Shown here: positions 18,201 through 23,860 of the stretch, piece after piece
How positions within the stretch are numbered: position 1 is the first letter of the stretch
Layout of the letters: each line of letters opens with the position of its first letter
Assembly: GCF_905147365.1 (NCBI RefSeq)
Contig: NC_056410.1
Location: forward strand, 1,463,501-1,527,500
DNA length: 64,000 nt
Source of the DNA: Aricia agestis
Taxonomy: Eukaryota; Arthropoda; Insecta; Lepidoptera; Lycaenidae
Direction of reading: 5' to 3'
Translations under genes and position numbers: made by a program
Notes under the pieces: generated by a model
What the model saw: only the letters and a program-made list of their open reading frames with translations
What the model was told of the DNA's origin: nothing
Databases searched by the model: none

Positions 18201-20652
18201 GAATTATTGTCTCCTGTAAAATTAAACATTTTTAATAATACCAAAATCAGCCAGATACAATTATTGGTATAGCCTAATAGCTCACAATTGACATAAAATA
18301 TATGTCTCTAATGTCTAATGTGAGCTATTCCTATCTCTAGTAGGGCAAAACCAGAGATAGATCAAATATTGGGAATGGCCGTAAAAGATTTTATGACAAG
18401 TTCATAATATATTATATAGGTAGCGAATAGACTTTTTCCCCAACCTATTATTAAAAATTTTAGGAACCCCTGAAAAAAAATTTTTTTTTCATGTAACCTA
18501 CGCTTGTATAAAAAAATAAAATAATGTAAAAAGCATAAGTAATTTTAAAACAAAATTAGCTCGATGCATTCCTTCTCCATAATATTATTTAAAACTAAAA
18601 CTCAGATGCGAAATTTCCTGCTCCTACGTTTCCGCATTTTTCGTAAAAAGGGTTCCAAAGTTTTCGGCTCGCGTACCTATTATAATAAAAGATTTTTGTC
18701 GGTCGCGGTTAGCTGCGGTAAAGATCGGAACGGTACCTTTAGTTTATCTCCAAAGTGTTTCTATTCTTTCGCATTTCTATTGTGGCCATGCTAAAGGGGC
18801 TAGTGTACCTATAGTTATTCCATAATATTTTAGAGTTTTGAAATTGTAAAGGAAGCATAAACGCGAATGTAGATAAAATGTGATGTGAAGAACTTTAAAT
18901 TCAATTATCCCTGAAAAAAGTACCTACAAGTCCCACAAGATAGATATGTAAACCAATTTCAGCGCAACAAACGGGGAAACACATTATATGACCAAAACAT
19001 GGCTGGAATCTCAAATCTACATAGTAAAATGTAAAAAGAATTATGAAATTTTGTGACCTAACGGTCTGGACCAAGTTCAGTACAAAGTCTTAGTATCCCT
19101 TTCAAGGACCCTTATTTGCCTAGTACGTACTTTAACCCCATGCCGTTGAGAAAATTATTCAAATATTTGTATGCAGCTTTCAATTAATATGATTGTATAC
19201 TTTGTGACTAACAGTGTAACTTACATTGTGTTAGTATTTGTTGGTAAGTAAAACAATAATTATTGCTGTGAACAGAAACGATAAAGAAAAGAAAGAAAAA
19301 AGAAAGAAAAGAAAGAAATAATAAATTGCAAATCATAGTAATTTGTCGTAACTATATTTTAATTGTTTTTAACGATTATTCTTTTATTATGATGCAATTG
19401 TATGGCAATATACTTATTCGAAGGTATATTTTTAATCTAGTGGCAATCCCTAAAATCCATTTGTGCTTATCCGAGCTAAAATTAACCGAAAAGAATGTAG
19501 ATAGATCCATACTAATATTATAAATGCAAAAGTGTGTCTGTCTGTCTGTCTGTTACCTCTTCACGCCCAAACCGCTGAACCGATTTTGCTGAAATTTGGC
19601 ATGGAGATACTTTGAGACCCGGTAAAGGACATAGGATACTTTTTGTCCCGGAAAAATGTGTGGTTCCCGCGCGGTAAACGGCGAATTTTGGCGAAACGGA
19701 GTTGCGGGCTCATCTAGTATTAGATAAACACTTTATTGCTCACATATAAATGCAGACAAACAGACTTAAAATACTTAAAAACTAACGGTGTTACCACAAA
19801 AAACTAAACATCTGTAATTGAACAGTTGTTTTGAGACCATTTTGTACTGAATTTTCCTCTAATCAACTGTTCAACAGGTGTTTAAATCTTTTGTAGTAAG
19901 ACCATAGGACATTAATGTGGGCAAGGGTGGCCTTATCGCTATAAGCGATCTCTTCCAGGATATTCATGTATTATCGTGCCTTTTTTTCTACTGTGAAATT
20001 GAGAAATAACGCAATAGTCAATTCTGGGTTAGCTTTAATTCAGATCTTGGGCTTAAGTAGGTAACTTAATTGATACAATAATGATTGTTGGGATTTTTTT
20101 GTCCAATTAACGTTTATCAAAGAATAGCAATGCGCAAAATCGCTGCAAGATTGCGCTTAAACTTTAGGTGAATAAACCATTTAGTTTACCACCTCCATCG
20201 TGGATATCGAGATACAATAGATTTTCAATTGTTATGCGGCAGCCGGCTGCCGTTGGGGATTGATGGGTTAAAGCAATATAAATTATAATTACTTGTTTTC
20301 TTCCAGGTTGCGTAGCACGTACACCAAGCTCGAGAAATACCTCAACGTGCTCAGCTACTTCGGCAAACGCGATTGGGTGTTCCATAACGACGGCACCAGG
20401 AGTCTCATCCACGAGATGAACGAGACGGACAGACAAGTGTTCGACTTCGATATCAGCAAACTGGACTGGAACCGCTACGCCGTGAACTACATGAGCGGCG
20501 TCAGGCTGTACGTCATCAAGGAGTCAGTGGACACCATCGATGAGGGCATCCGAAAACAGAGGTGGCTGAAACTGGCCCACTACTTCGTCTTGACTGTACT
20601 TGTGGTGATGATGTTGCAGTTTGTATATTTAGTGTTGAGGTTTTTGTTTTAG
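3178..20652 (+). CDS. Fatty acyl-CoA reductase (FAR), 5'-partial, with two alternative last exons
   Basis: FARs reduce fatty acyl-CoA to primary fatty alcohol with NADPH, at ER or peroxisome membranes, for waxes, ether lipids or pheromones. Exons built by hand are 3178-3271, 3490-3612, 6015-6169, 6639-6755, 6994-7103, 7957-8018, 9778-9994 and 11073-11253. They are followed by either 14138-14483 or 20307-20652. All introns are GT-AG and all phases join without a stop, giving 467 visible residues for each isoform. Family marks are FHGAATVRFDE, HVSTAYSNC, the catalytic YxxxK as YAFTK, VVYRPSIV, WINNVYGPTG, and a C-terminal FAR_C (sterile) domain with a final hydrophobic segment. Full-length FARs have about 500-540 residues, so roughly 40-60 N-terminal residues, including the TGxxGxxG loop, lie upstream of the window. 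Which FAR paralogue this is, and hence its chain-length preference, cannot be told from sequence alone. Confidence 0.93.
3490..3612 (+). CDS. FAR exon b (LYDRLRKERPDFLDQIGLVEGDI)
   Basis: Acceptor TTTCCAG is followed by 41 codons and then donor GTAAAT. The exon encodes the stretch with VEGDIGELNVGLS, typical of the segment before the FAR substrate-contact strand. It is phase 0 at both ends. Confidence 0.93.
4395..4715 (+). mobile_element. SINE-like repeat family B, copy 1
   Basis: The element starts ACGTGGGAGAGCCATGCTTC and ends GCCCCCTTAT(A/T)TCATAAAA followed by A-rich sequence. It carries a CCTACCCTATTCCC-type pyrimidine-rich middle. The same ~320 bp unit recurs at 10069-10404 (+), 15606-15952 (-) and 36403-36724 (-). 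No pol III boxes were recognised in it, so the class is uncertain; it may instead be the 3' end of a non-LTR element. Confidence 0.85.
4879..5029. mobile_element. Foldback MITE, GCTAACGCT family, copy 1
   Basis: The arms read inward as GTAGACAAGTAGCAAAGCGCTAACGCTAAC... and its complement, ending TTGTCTAC. The arms contain TACAAAATGTATG and ATTTGACA, with a GCTAGCG-rich centre. Related copies are at 33771-33933 and 57026-57180. There is no coding capacity. Confidence 0.88.
6015..6169 (+). CDS. FAR exon c (FHGAATVRFDE ... HVSTAY)
   Basis: Acceptor TTTCCAG is followed by VDIIFHGAATVRFDEALP, a hallmark of FARs, and then HVSTAY. The exon ends with AG, and the next exon's C completes a serine codon. 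It is GC-rich compared with the introns around it. The plus-strand and minus-strand open frames overlapping it are shadows. Confidence 0.96.
6225..6415 (+). repeat. 20-21 bp degenerate minisatellite in FAR intron
   Basis: Seven or so units of the form GyGTCACACnGTnAACGGrtA run in tandem. One spacer of about 15 bp lies near 6297. The array starts about 55 bp after the splice donor. It has no coding frame. Confidence 0.8.
6639..6755 (+). CDS. FAR exon d (SNCNLKEIEERFYESPID)
   Basis: Acceptor TATTCCAG; donor GTGAGT after CCCAT. The exon encodes NCNLKEIEERFYESPIDAEK, the insert typical of insect FARs after the STAYS motif. It ends in phase 2 (AT), completed by G of the next exon to give Met. Confidence 0.94.
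6850..6885. repeat. Perfect short hairpin
   Basis: Arms AATTCCTCTCATGTCC and GGACATGAGAGGAATT (16 bp each) are separated by four bases. It is intronic and abuts a MITE end (TTATCAGAGAAGTTAATTCG). Confidence 0.9.
6994..7103 (+). CDS. FAR exon e with catalytic YxxxK (YAFTK)
   Basis: Acceptor TTTCCAG; donor GTGAGC. The exon encodes LLNGFPNTYAFTKAAAED and VVVYRPSI. YAFTK is the YxxxK catalytic motif of the extended short-chain dehydrogenase fold used by FARs. It ends in phase 1. Confidence 0.97.
7152..7380. mobile_element. Foldback MITE with GGTCGTGTTCGTCGG ends
   Basis: The left arm GGTCGTGTTCGTCGGGGTAA... is complemented by ...TTACGCCGACGAACACGACC on the right. The arms extend about 60 bp through GCGCTGCAAAATCTTTTATTGCGCATG. 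A second inner inverted repeat surrounds ATGTAACATAGTTACAT. It is non-coding and lies in the FAR intron just after exon e. Confidence 0.9.
7957..8018 (+). CDS. FAR exon f (VISTAKEPVPGWINNVYGPTG)
   Basis: Acceptor ATTTCAG; donor GTTAGT. This short 62-bp exon encodes STAKEPVPGWINNVYGPTG, a strongly conserved FAR segment after the catalytic site. Confidence 0.95.
8438..8918. mobile_element. MITE flanked by TTAA (piggyBac-like)
   Basis: TTAA is followed by GAGGATTCCACACCGCC. At the other end GGCTAGAGA... is found in inverse as GCCGCTGTGGTATCCTC followed by TTAA. The ends match as a ~16-bp inverted repeat, and the flanking TTAA fits the target preference of the piggyBac superfamily. No transposase frame is present. 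Superfamily assignment is by inference from the TTAA only. Confidence 0.7.
8919..9597. other. FAR intron sequence, possibly LTR-like debris
   Basis: GC-rich sequence on both sides of the TTAA MITE (about 8395-8437 and 8919-9060) reads as one interrupted unit. It is followed by TTTAATAAACGAAAG and TGACTCTGCCTAACA near 9175-9230. The arrangement could be a solo LTR with a polyadenylation signal. No second LTR or coding remnant was seen, so this is only a suggestion. Confidence 0.25.
9598..9728. mobile_element. Small MITE (GTACTATCAGAGAA ends)
   Basis: GTACTATCAGAGAAAATTCATAGGCAG at the left is complemented by CTAGGAATCAACTTCTTCGACGGTAC at the right. GGTC/GACC cores lie inside. Half-copies occur at 5041-5120, 5944-6000, 6880-6925, 7390-7450 and 55226-55250. 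The element ends about 50 bp before the FAR exon g acceptor, so it sits in the polypyrimidine/branch-point neighbourhood. Confidence 0.75.
9778..9994 (+). CDS. FAR exon g (VVVSAAVGLMHVLHCNPKAVADLVPGDMVVN)
   Basis: Acceptor TCCCCAG; donor GTACCT. Encodes GLMHVLHCNPKAVADLVP and VPGDMVVNCAIAAAW, where the PGDMVVN motif is near-universal in FARs. It then runs to VYNFVSSVDKPLLWG. The exon ends in phase 1. It is markedly GC-rich; several overlapping open frames on both strands are shadows of it. Confidence 0.97.
10069..10404 (+). mobile_element. SINE-like repeat family B, copy 2
   Basis: Same unit as at 4395. It runs from ACGTGGGAGAGCCATGCTTC to CCCCTTATTTCATAA plus a run of 14 A. The A-tail supports insertion by target-primed reverse transcription. 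Confidence 0.9.
10451..10750 (-). mobile_element. tRNA-headed SINE, copy 1
   Basis: On the minus strand the 5' end carries a tRNA-like promoter. It has an A-box-like TGGCTCAGTAGT and a B box GGTTCGAACCC about 30 bp further on. The body runs to ...CCAGACTGACGTGGTGT. Other copies are at 15517-16288 (interrupted) and 52783-53020. It is not a functional tRNA: no acceptor stem closes and the cloverleaf is not complete. Confidence 0.8.
11073..11253 (+). CDS. FAR exon h, last shared exon (ENFMKISEVNGLPIPPANAIWYY)
   Basis: Acceptor CTTCCAG; donor GTGAGT after CCGAT. Encodes SEVNGLPIPPANAIWYYSLI and a hydrophobic stretch ELLFFFLHWVPAYIVDGIAI (a membrane-associated hairpin in FARs), then LLGKKP. The final AT is completed to ATA (Ile) by the exon at 14138 or to ATG (Met) by the exon at 20307. 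Both give an open frame. Confidence 0.96.
11951..12007. repeat. Perfect 57-bp palindrome (27-bp arms)
   Basis: The left arm runs TAATTTTATTACTTTTTCTC... and the right arm is its exact complement; the loop is AGG. There is no TIR or family relationship to the other foldbacks in the window. Confidence 0.93.
12432..12840. mobile_element. Large foldback element, ~150-bp arms
   Basis: The left arm 12432-12582 reads ...CCCCCGCCAAAACAAC...GTGTGTCGGGGGACCGC. The right arm 12688-12840 is its near-exact complement. A loop of about 105 bp remains. Overlapping minus- and plus-strand frames in the two arms encode the same peptide, which is a result of the palindrome and not of genes. Confidence 0.93.
13313..13345. 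repeat. Solo terminal repeat of the CATAAAGTTAATATACCTA MITE
   Basis: CATAAAGTTAATATACCTAACGGAATAGAG matches the ends of the element at 39103-39440. It stands alone here. Confidence 0.75.
13898..14055. mobile_element. Foldback MITE just before FAR last exon A
   Basis: ATTCGCCAGTTTCGATAGTG at the left is complemented by CTTCGATATCGAAACTGGCGAA at the right. Inner arms around CATAACGCA pair as well. It ends about 80 bp upstream of the splice acceptor of the first alternative last exon. Confidence 0.85.
14138..14483 (+). CDS. FAR alternative last exon A (FAR_C domain, stop at 14481)
   Basis: Acceptor CCTTGCAG. After completing the split codon it encodes 114 residues and a TAG stop. The FAR_C signature is present: KIKKFSKVIKYFGVREW, FENDNT, FNFNIGGLEWNEYF and YVSGVRKYLLKES. 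A final hydrophobic segment follows (LKYLVLLGILYISYKLLCIL). Possible polyadenylation signals AATAAA lie at 15175 and 15241. Aligned without gaps to exon B it is about 39% identical (45 of 114 by eye). Confidence 0.95.
14484..15514 (+). other. 3' untranslated/intronic region after FAR last exon A
   Basis: No gene was seen. AATAAA at 15175-15180 and 15241-15246 could end the isoform A transcript. The segment 14630-14720 (CCCCTTGGCCG, CGCCAGCTGTTGGCG) looks repeat-derived. Confidence 0.4.
15517..16288 (-). mobile_element. tRNA-headed SINE, copy 2, with two nested insertions
   Basis: The SINE body is present as 15517-15606 and 15953-16019, and its tRNA-like head as 16197-16288. A family-B element fills 15606-15952. 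A third repeat (about 16020-16196, containing GATAAATCGATCTAGCTAGG) fills the other gap. The third repeat also occurs alone at about 46829-46925, which shows it is an independent unit. The uninterrupted copy at 52783-53020 confirms the order. Confidence 0.8.
15606..15952 (-). mobile_element. SINE-like repeat family B, copy 3 (nested)
   Basis: Reverse-oriented copy of the unit at 4395, inserted into the SINE above. The sequence on both sides (ACTTTTAT / TATAAATATA...CTATACATAT) joins up with the empty-site copy near 52870. Confidence 0.88.
16588..16733 (+). repeat. GGAACCC / TCTGTCTG repeat fragment
   Basis: AAACGGAACCCTTATAGATTCGTCATGTCTG followed by GTCT repeats and GTCACAGCCACTTTTCTC. It is a truncated relative of the elements at 30677-31456, 41517-42102, 46009-46466 and 59015-59627. 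Confidence 0.75.
16945..16994. repeat. 50-bp perfect palindrome
   Basis: GGCCGGGTTTTTGAAATGTG and its complement meet with almost no loop (TCACTTTTGA centre). It lies inside the mariner relic. Confidence 0.88.
17169..17897. repeat. Tandem duplication, 366-bp and 363-bp units
   Basis: Unit 1 is 17169-17534 and unit 2 is 17535-17897. They differ by one substitution near 17215/17581, a 3-bp deletion in GCACGT(CGT)TGAC and a couple of other bases. Each unit contains mariner transposase sequence followed by part of the CATAAAGTTAATATACCTA MITE. The two open minus-strand frames (104 and 103 codons) are therefore duplicates of transposon debris. Confidence 0.93.
18268..18382. mobile_element. Truncated copy of the ATTCCCAATATTTGATC foldback
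   Basis: Matches the right two-thirds of the complete foldback at 22491-22649, including AGAGATAGATCAAATATTGG and AATGGCCG. The left arm is lost. Confidence 0.85.
18448..19508. other. AT-rich intron sequence, no gene seen
   Basis: This region lies between the mariner relic and a Helitron-like repeat. It includes a GAAA-rich tract at 19274-19320. No splice-bounded coding segment was recognised. Confidence 0.5.
19509..19719 (+). mobile_element. Helitron-like / Lep1-type repeat
   Basis: Begins ACTAATATTATAAATGCAAA, passes through a GTCT microsatellite and CTCTTCACGCCCAAACCGC, and ends GTTGCGGGCTCATCTAGTA. A close relative is at 31968-32168. It has no terminal inverted repeats and starts and ends like non-autonomous Helitrons (CTAG-type 3' end). 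The name is from memory. Confidence 0.75.
20195..20270. repeat. Half copy of the TCGTGGGTATCGCAGACACAA foldback
   Basis: ATCGTGGATATCGAGATACAATAGATTTTC and GCAGCCGGCTGCCG match one arm of the foldback at 51662-51959. It ends just upstream of the splice acceptor for FAR last exon B. Confidence 0.7.
20307..20652 (+). CDS. FAR alternative last exon B (FAR_C domain, stop at 20650)
   Basis: Acceptor TTCTTCCAG. The first G makes AT+G (Met) with exon h. The exon then encodes 114 residues and TAG, exactly the length of exon A. FAR_C signature: KYLNVLSYFGKRDW, FHNDGTRSLIHEM, FDFDISKLDWNRY and YMSGVRLYVIKES. It ends with a hydrophobic tail (VLTVLVVMMLQFVYLVLRFL). The C-terminal membrane segment differs almost completely from that of exon A. 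No other FAR exon lies between 14484 and 20306, so this is a duplicated exon and not a second whole gene. Confidence 0.93.
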
Positions 20653-21002
20653 ACGATTTTTGGTTGTGGACGGCAGATTCTCACCTTGAATTATTGTGAC
20701 CGCCTAACCTGTGTGTGCACTCGACAGGTATTTGCTCGCATCATCAGTCGCTTGATACAATTACCAACTTGTGACGTTGAAGATTACCTACTAAAAGAAT
20801 ACTAAACTCTACATTTTTATGTTATAAATTATTGCGGCGGTTGGGGTTTATGGTTGGGGTAGTAAAGTTGTCAGTTTTACCAAGCCATTTAGTAAATCCT
20901 CTTATTAAGCTTAATATTGTGCAAAGAAATCTTATGATCGTATGATGATTATTTATGGTTTTTAGGATTTGTTAATAATATTATGATTTCAATAGTAGAG
21001 TA

Positions 21003-21532
21003 AGAGCCTGCGACGGCCAGACCATCAGTTTAGGAAAGCTGAAATTTACAGGTAAGAACGACCAGCAACTGTGGAGTTTTGGTCGCGGTTACTTTAGGAG
21101 ATATCCAGTTCTGAAAGTCTACCTGACCTTCGAGAAAGAATAAAGCTCAATTTCATAGCTTATATTCTTCGCGATATGTGGACGAATCTCGTCGTCCAGT
21201 GCCGGACATTTTTGACAGTTGCTTCCCACAGCTAGACACCCTCAAACTCTAATAATTTAAGAAAACTGGATACCTCCTAAAGTAACCGCGACCGAAACCC
21301 CATATTAATGTTGCTGGTCGTTCTAACCTCTGAAAAGTTCAGGTAAACTTTCAGCTTTCCTAAAGCACTTATTCCACCTTACTAAATTTAGACGTCTTAA
21401 TAATTCAGTAACTAAATTTAGTCAAGTGGAATAGCATTTCGTAATTTTCTAAAATATGCTATTCCACGCGTCTAAATTTAGTAAGGTGGAATAAGTGCTT
21501 TTACTGAGGAAGGTCTGGTCGTCGTAGGCTCT
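21003..21532. mobile_element. Foldback MITE containing a second foldback
   Basis: The outer arms are AGAGCCTGCGACGGCCAGACC and GGTCTGGTCGTCGTAGGCTCT. They also pair through TTTAGGAAAGCTGAAA, GAACGACCAGCAAC and GGTCGCGGTTACTTTAGGAG. The right outer arm is split by the inner element at 21365-21498. Confidence 0.92.
21365..21498. mobile_element. Nested foldback (GCACTTATTCCACCTTACTA)
   Basis: GCACTTATTCCACCTTACTA and its complement TAGTAAGGTGGAATAAGTGC (as TTTAGTAAGGTGGAATAAGT) close the element. Secondary pairing involves GGAATAGCAT/ATGCTATTCC. It interrupts the outer foldback between CCTCAGTAAAA and TTTAGGAAAGC (outer right arm read in reverse). Confidence 0.9.
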
Positions 21533-22343
21533 TGGTCCATAGGCTTAATTTGCATATTCCAATAAAGGTTGTTAAATTATTATTATAGTAGGTACTGCAG
21601 AAGTGTCTTAGAACCGGTATTTGCCATTAAATAAATAATATTATGTTCGCGTTTTTTTTTCGCGGACTACTTCTAAAAATAATAATGTACCAAATTTTAT
21701 TTTAATTAATATGTTATTGATTATTATTTATTGTTACTTCAGAGCAATGACATACCTGGTTATTTCGTGGCTGTGTGTGCTTTTTAGTTTATATTTAAAA
21801 TTTATTATTACTCCAATAATTATTTTATAATTTAAAAATAGGTATGTTTGTGTACTCTGTAACATTGTACATAATAAAAATAATATAAAATATTTAATTG
21901 CTTATTGGTACTTAGTAATAATAATATATTATAGTAATATACTTATAATAATATACTTATCATCATATAGCAATTATCATCAATAATATGAATTAGGTAT
22001 AAGTACCTACATAATTTTTAAGCAAGATCATTTATATTAGTATAGTAGTGATAAATAATCATAAACCATGAGCTAACTTCTTAAGAGGGAACGCGGGTGC
22101 AGTAGAATTTAAATGAAGAAACTATTGCCATCACACTTCACCCTGCGTCGGCACGTGTATTGTGATAGAGACAGATACAGTAAATCGAGGTAACGTAGTC
22201 CTCTAATTCCTCCTTCAAAATAGAGCCTATCTAATTTTTTTTTTATATCTTCAGGAATAGTGAGTCTATGCCTCTACGTTTTGATTTTATCTTAAATATC
22301 TTTCAAATTTGTTTTATGGTCGGTAGATTGGCGGGCCCGTACG

Positions 22344-22404
22344 GACCCTTCAAAAATCGCAAAAAATGAATACCCCATTCATTTTTTGCGATTTTTGAAG
22401 GGTC
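22344..22404. repeat. Perfect hairpin, 28-bp arms
   Basis: GACCCTTCAAAAATCGCAAA... and its exact complement are separated by ACCCC. Confidence 0.93.
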
Positions 22405-22490
22405 ATATTTTTTTATTTACATATTATACTTTCATCTGTCACGAACTGTCAAACCATTTTCGAAAATACTTTTGAATAGTCTTAGATTAA

Positions 22491-22649
22491 CGGCCGTTCC
22501 CAATATTTGATCTATCTCTGGTTTTGCCCTACTAGAGATAGGAATAACTCACATTAGACATTAGAGACATATATTTTATGTCAATTGTGAGCTATTCCTA
22601 TCTCTAGTAGGGCAAAACCAGAGATAGATCAAATATTGGGAATGGCCGT
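22491..22649. mobile_element. Complete foldback MITE (CGGCCGTTCCCAATATTTGA)
   Basis: The arms are about 60 bp long, near-perfect and rich in AGAGATAGG/CCTATCTCT. The loop holds ACATATATTTTATGT. TAA flanks both ends, consistent with a 3-bp target duplication. A truncated copy is at 18268-18382. Confidence 0.92.
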
Positions 22650-22761
22650 AAGACGCCCATTTAGGGCGCTTGACAGACGAGCTATTATTAGTAAATTTAG
22701 AAAAAATCGAACGTAGAAGCATAGCTATCCCAATATTGTATAAAAAATCATTTATCTAAAA

Positions 22762-22815
22762 GTATTCCCCAATTTACTTCCTGGACAATGGTCCAGGGAG
22801 TAAATTGGGGAATAC
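22762..22815. repeat. Hairpin, ~25-bp arms
   Basis: GTATTCCCCAATTTACTTCC and its complement pair with one mismatch around a three-base loop. Confidence 0.88.
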
Positions 22816-23860
22816 GTTTGTATGGAGAAACAGTGCTAGCGTACCCTCTTAGGCTTCTTGCGCAAGAGTTAACGGCAAATTTTTCAGACAAACCTCAAAT
22901 GACTATATTATATAATTTGCTATCCTGTTTCACCTGCTTTATGCATACCTACCTAATATGTTACCGTTAATGTGCATAAACCAGTTTAAAGACTGCAGAT
23001 TAACGAGGTATTCTGCAGTTTATCTGGGTGAGTCTCTTAGATTCTACCGAAAATCTTTATTAATCAATGTGTTCTTCGTGGTTGAAACTAAAATAAAACT
23101 AAAATGTTTATATGGACTGTCTTCATTATGCATTTTAATTTTTTATATTATTTGTTATATAATATCGATCTTCTATTAAAATTCACCTCAAATCTACCAA
23201 AAAGTGGAAATCTATGTGAAGTGTGGTCACACTGTTGCCGGGGCGCAGCGGGTTTGTCGGGCCTTGCCGGGCCTTGTTGCATTGACGGAAATCCACTGCG
23301 CCCCGACACAGTGTGCGATACGCGCATCCGCTTCCATACAAATTGTATGGAGGTGGATTTTTGCGATGAGCCCCGGCACGGCCCGTCTCAATGGGCTCAC
23401 TCCTTTACGGTAACACATAATATAATGCCATAGTTCAAACTTAGCTAATAGCTTGTAAGTTAGTGCTTGTATATATTATGGAAAAATTGCTCATTTTAAA
23501 TGCTCATGTACATGTTGAAAGTTTTGTAGTAGAAAATAGTAGAATAAACTTTTGTGATCATTGGATGTGTGTTTTAAATTATTACCTGCCGAGATCTACC
23601 TATTTTCTATTTAAAAAGAAGTAAGTATTATGTTTATGTTATAGCTTTTACAGCTGCTCTTAAACCGCTGGGCTAGGGTACCTGTGATCTAGAATAAATT
23701 GTTTAACCTGTATGTATTCTTTGTTCTGGTAAAATTTTATAAATATAAAAAAATACAGAAGACATGACACAGTCAAATTTAAGTCACATGCAAGAAGGTC
23801 ACATGTCATTCCACGTGTATTATATTTCTCTATCTGTCATTCTCTGTTTGATGATGACAA

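Larger units (their letters stand above)
16735..18447 (-). mobile_element. Mariner-family transposon relic, inverted termini TAGGTTGGGGAAAAAGT
   Basis: TTAGGTTGGGGAAAAAGT at the left is complemented by ACTTTTTCCCCAACCTA at the right, in TA-rich flanks. On the minus strand a transposase start is visible at 18147 (MSDSNEEIHYILKFYYKKGK). The pieces RRSGRPVTDK near 17975-18003 and DKTDAIFKKQDRHISSYDVA near 17260-17320 follow, matching the N-terminal helix-turn-helix and linker of mariner transposases. The coding region is broken by frameshifts and by an inserted MITE. The catalytic DDD/DDE part was not found. A 366-bp segment is duplicated in tandem inside it. Confidence 0.85.
20653..23860. other. 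Downstream of FAR, intergenic
   Basis: No gene was recognised. An AATAAA at 21561-21566 is the first clear polyadenylation signal after last exon B, but it lies beyond a 530-bp foldback. Named elements inside are listed separately (21003-21532, 22344-22404, 22491-22649, 22762-22815). GC-rich partly palindromic sequence at 23226-23410 (CACACTGT...GGGGCGCAG) is probably another MITE. Confidence 0.5.

Noticed and set aside
20307..20652. A second, separate FAR gene represented by exon B
   Set aside because: No other FAR exon exists between 14484 and 20306 or immediately after 20652. The exon has no start codon context of its own and fits the phase of exon h exactly.
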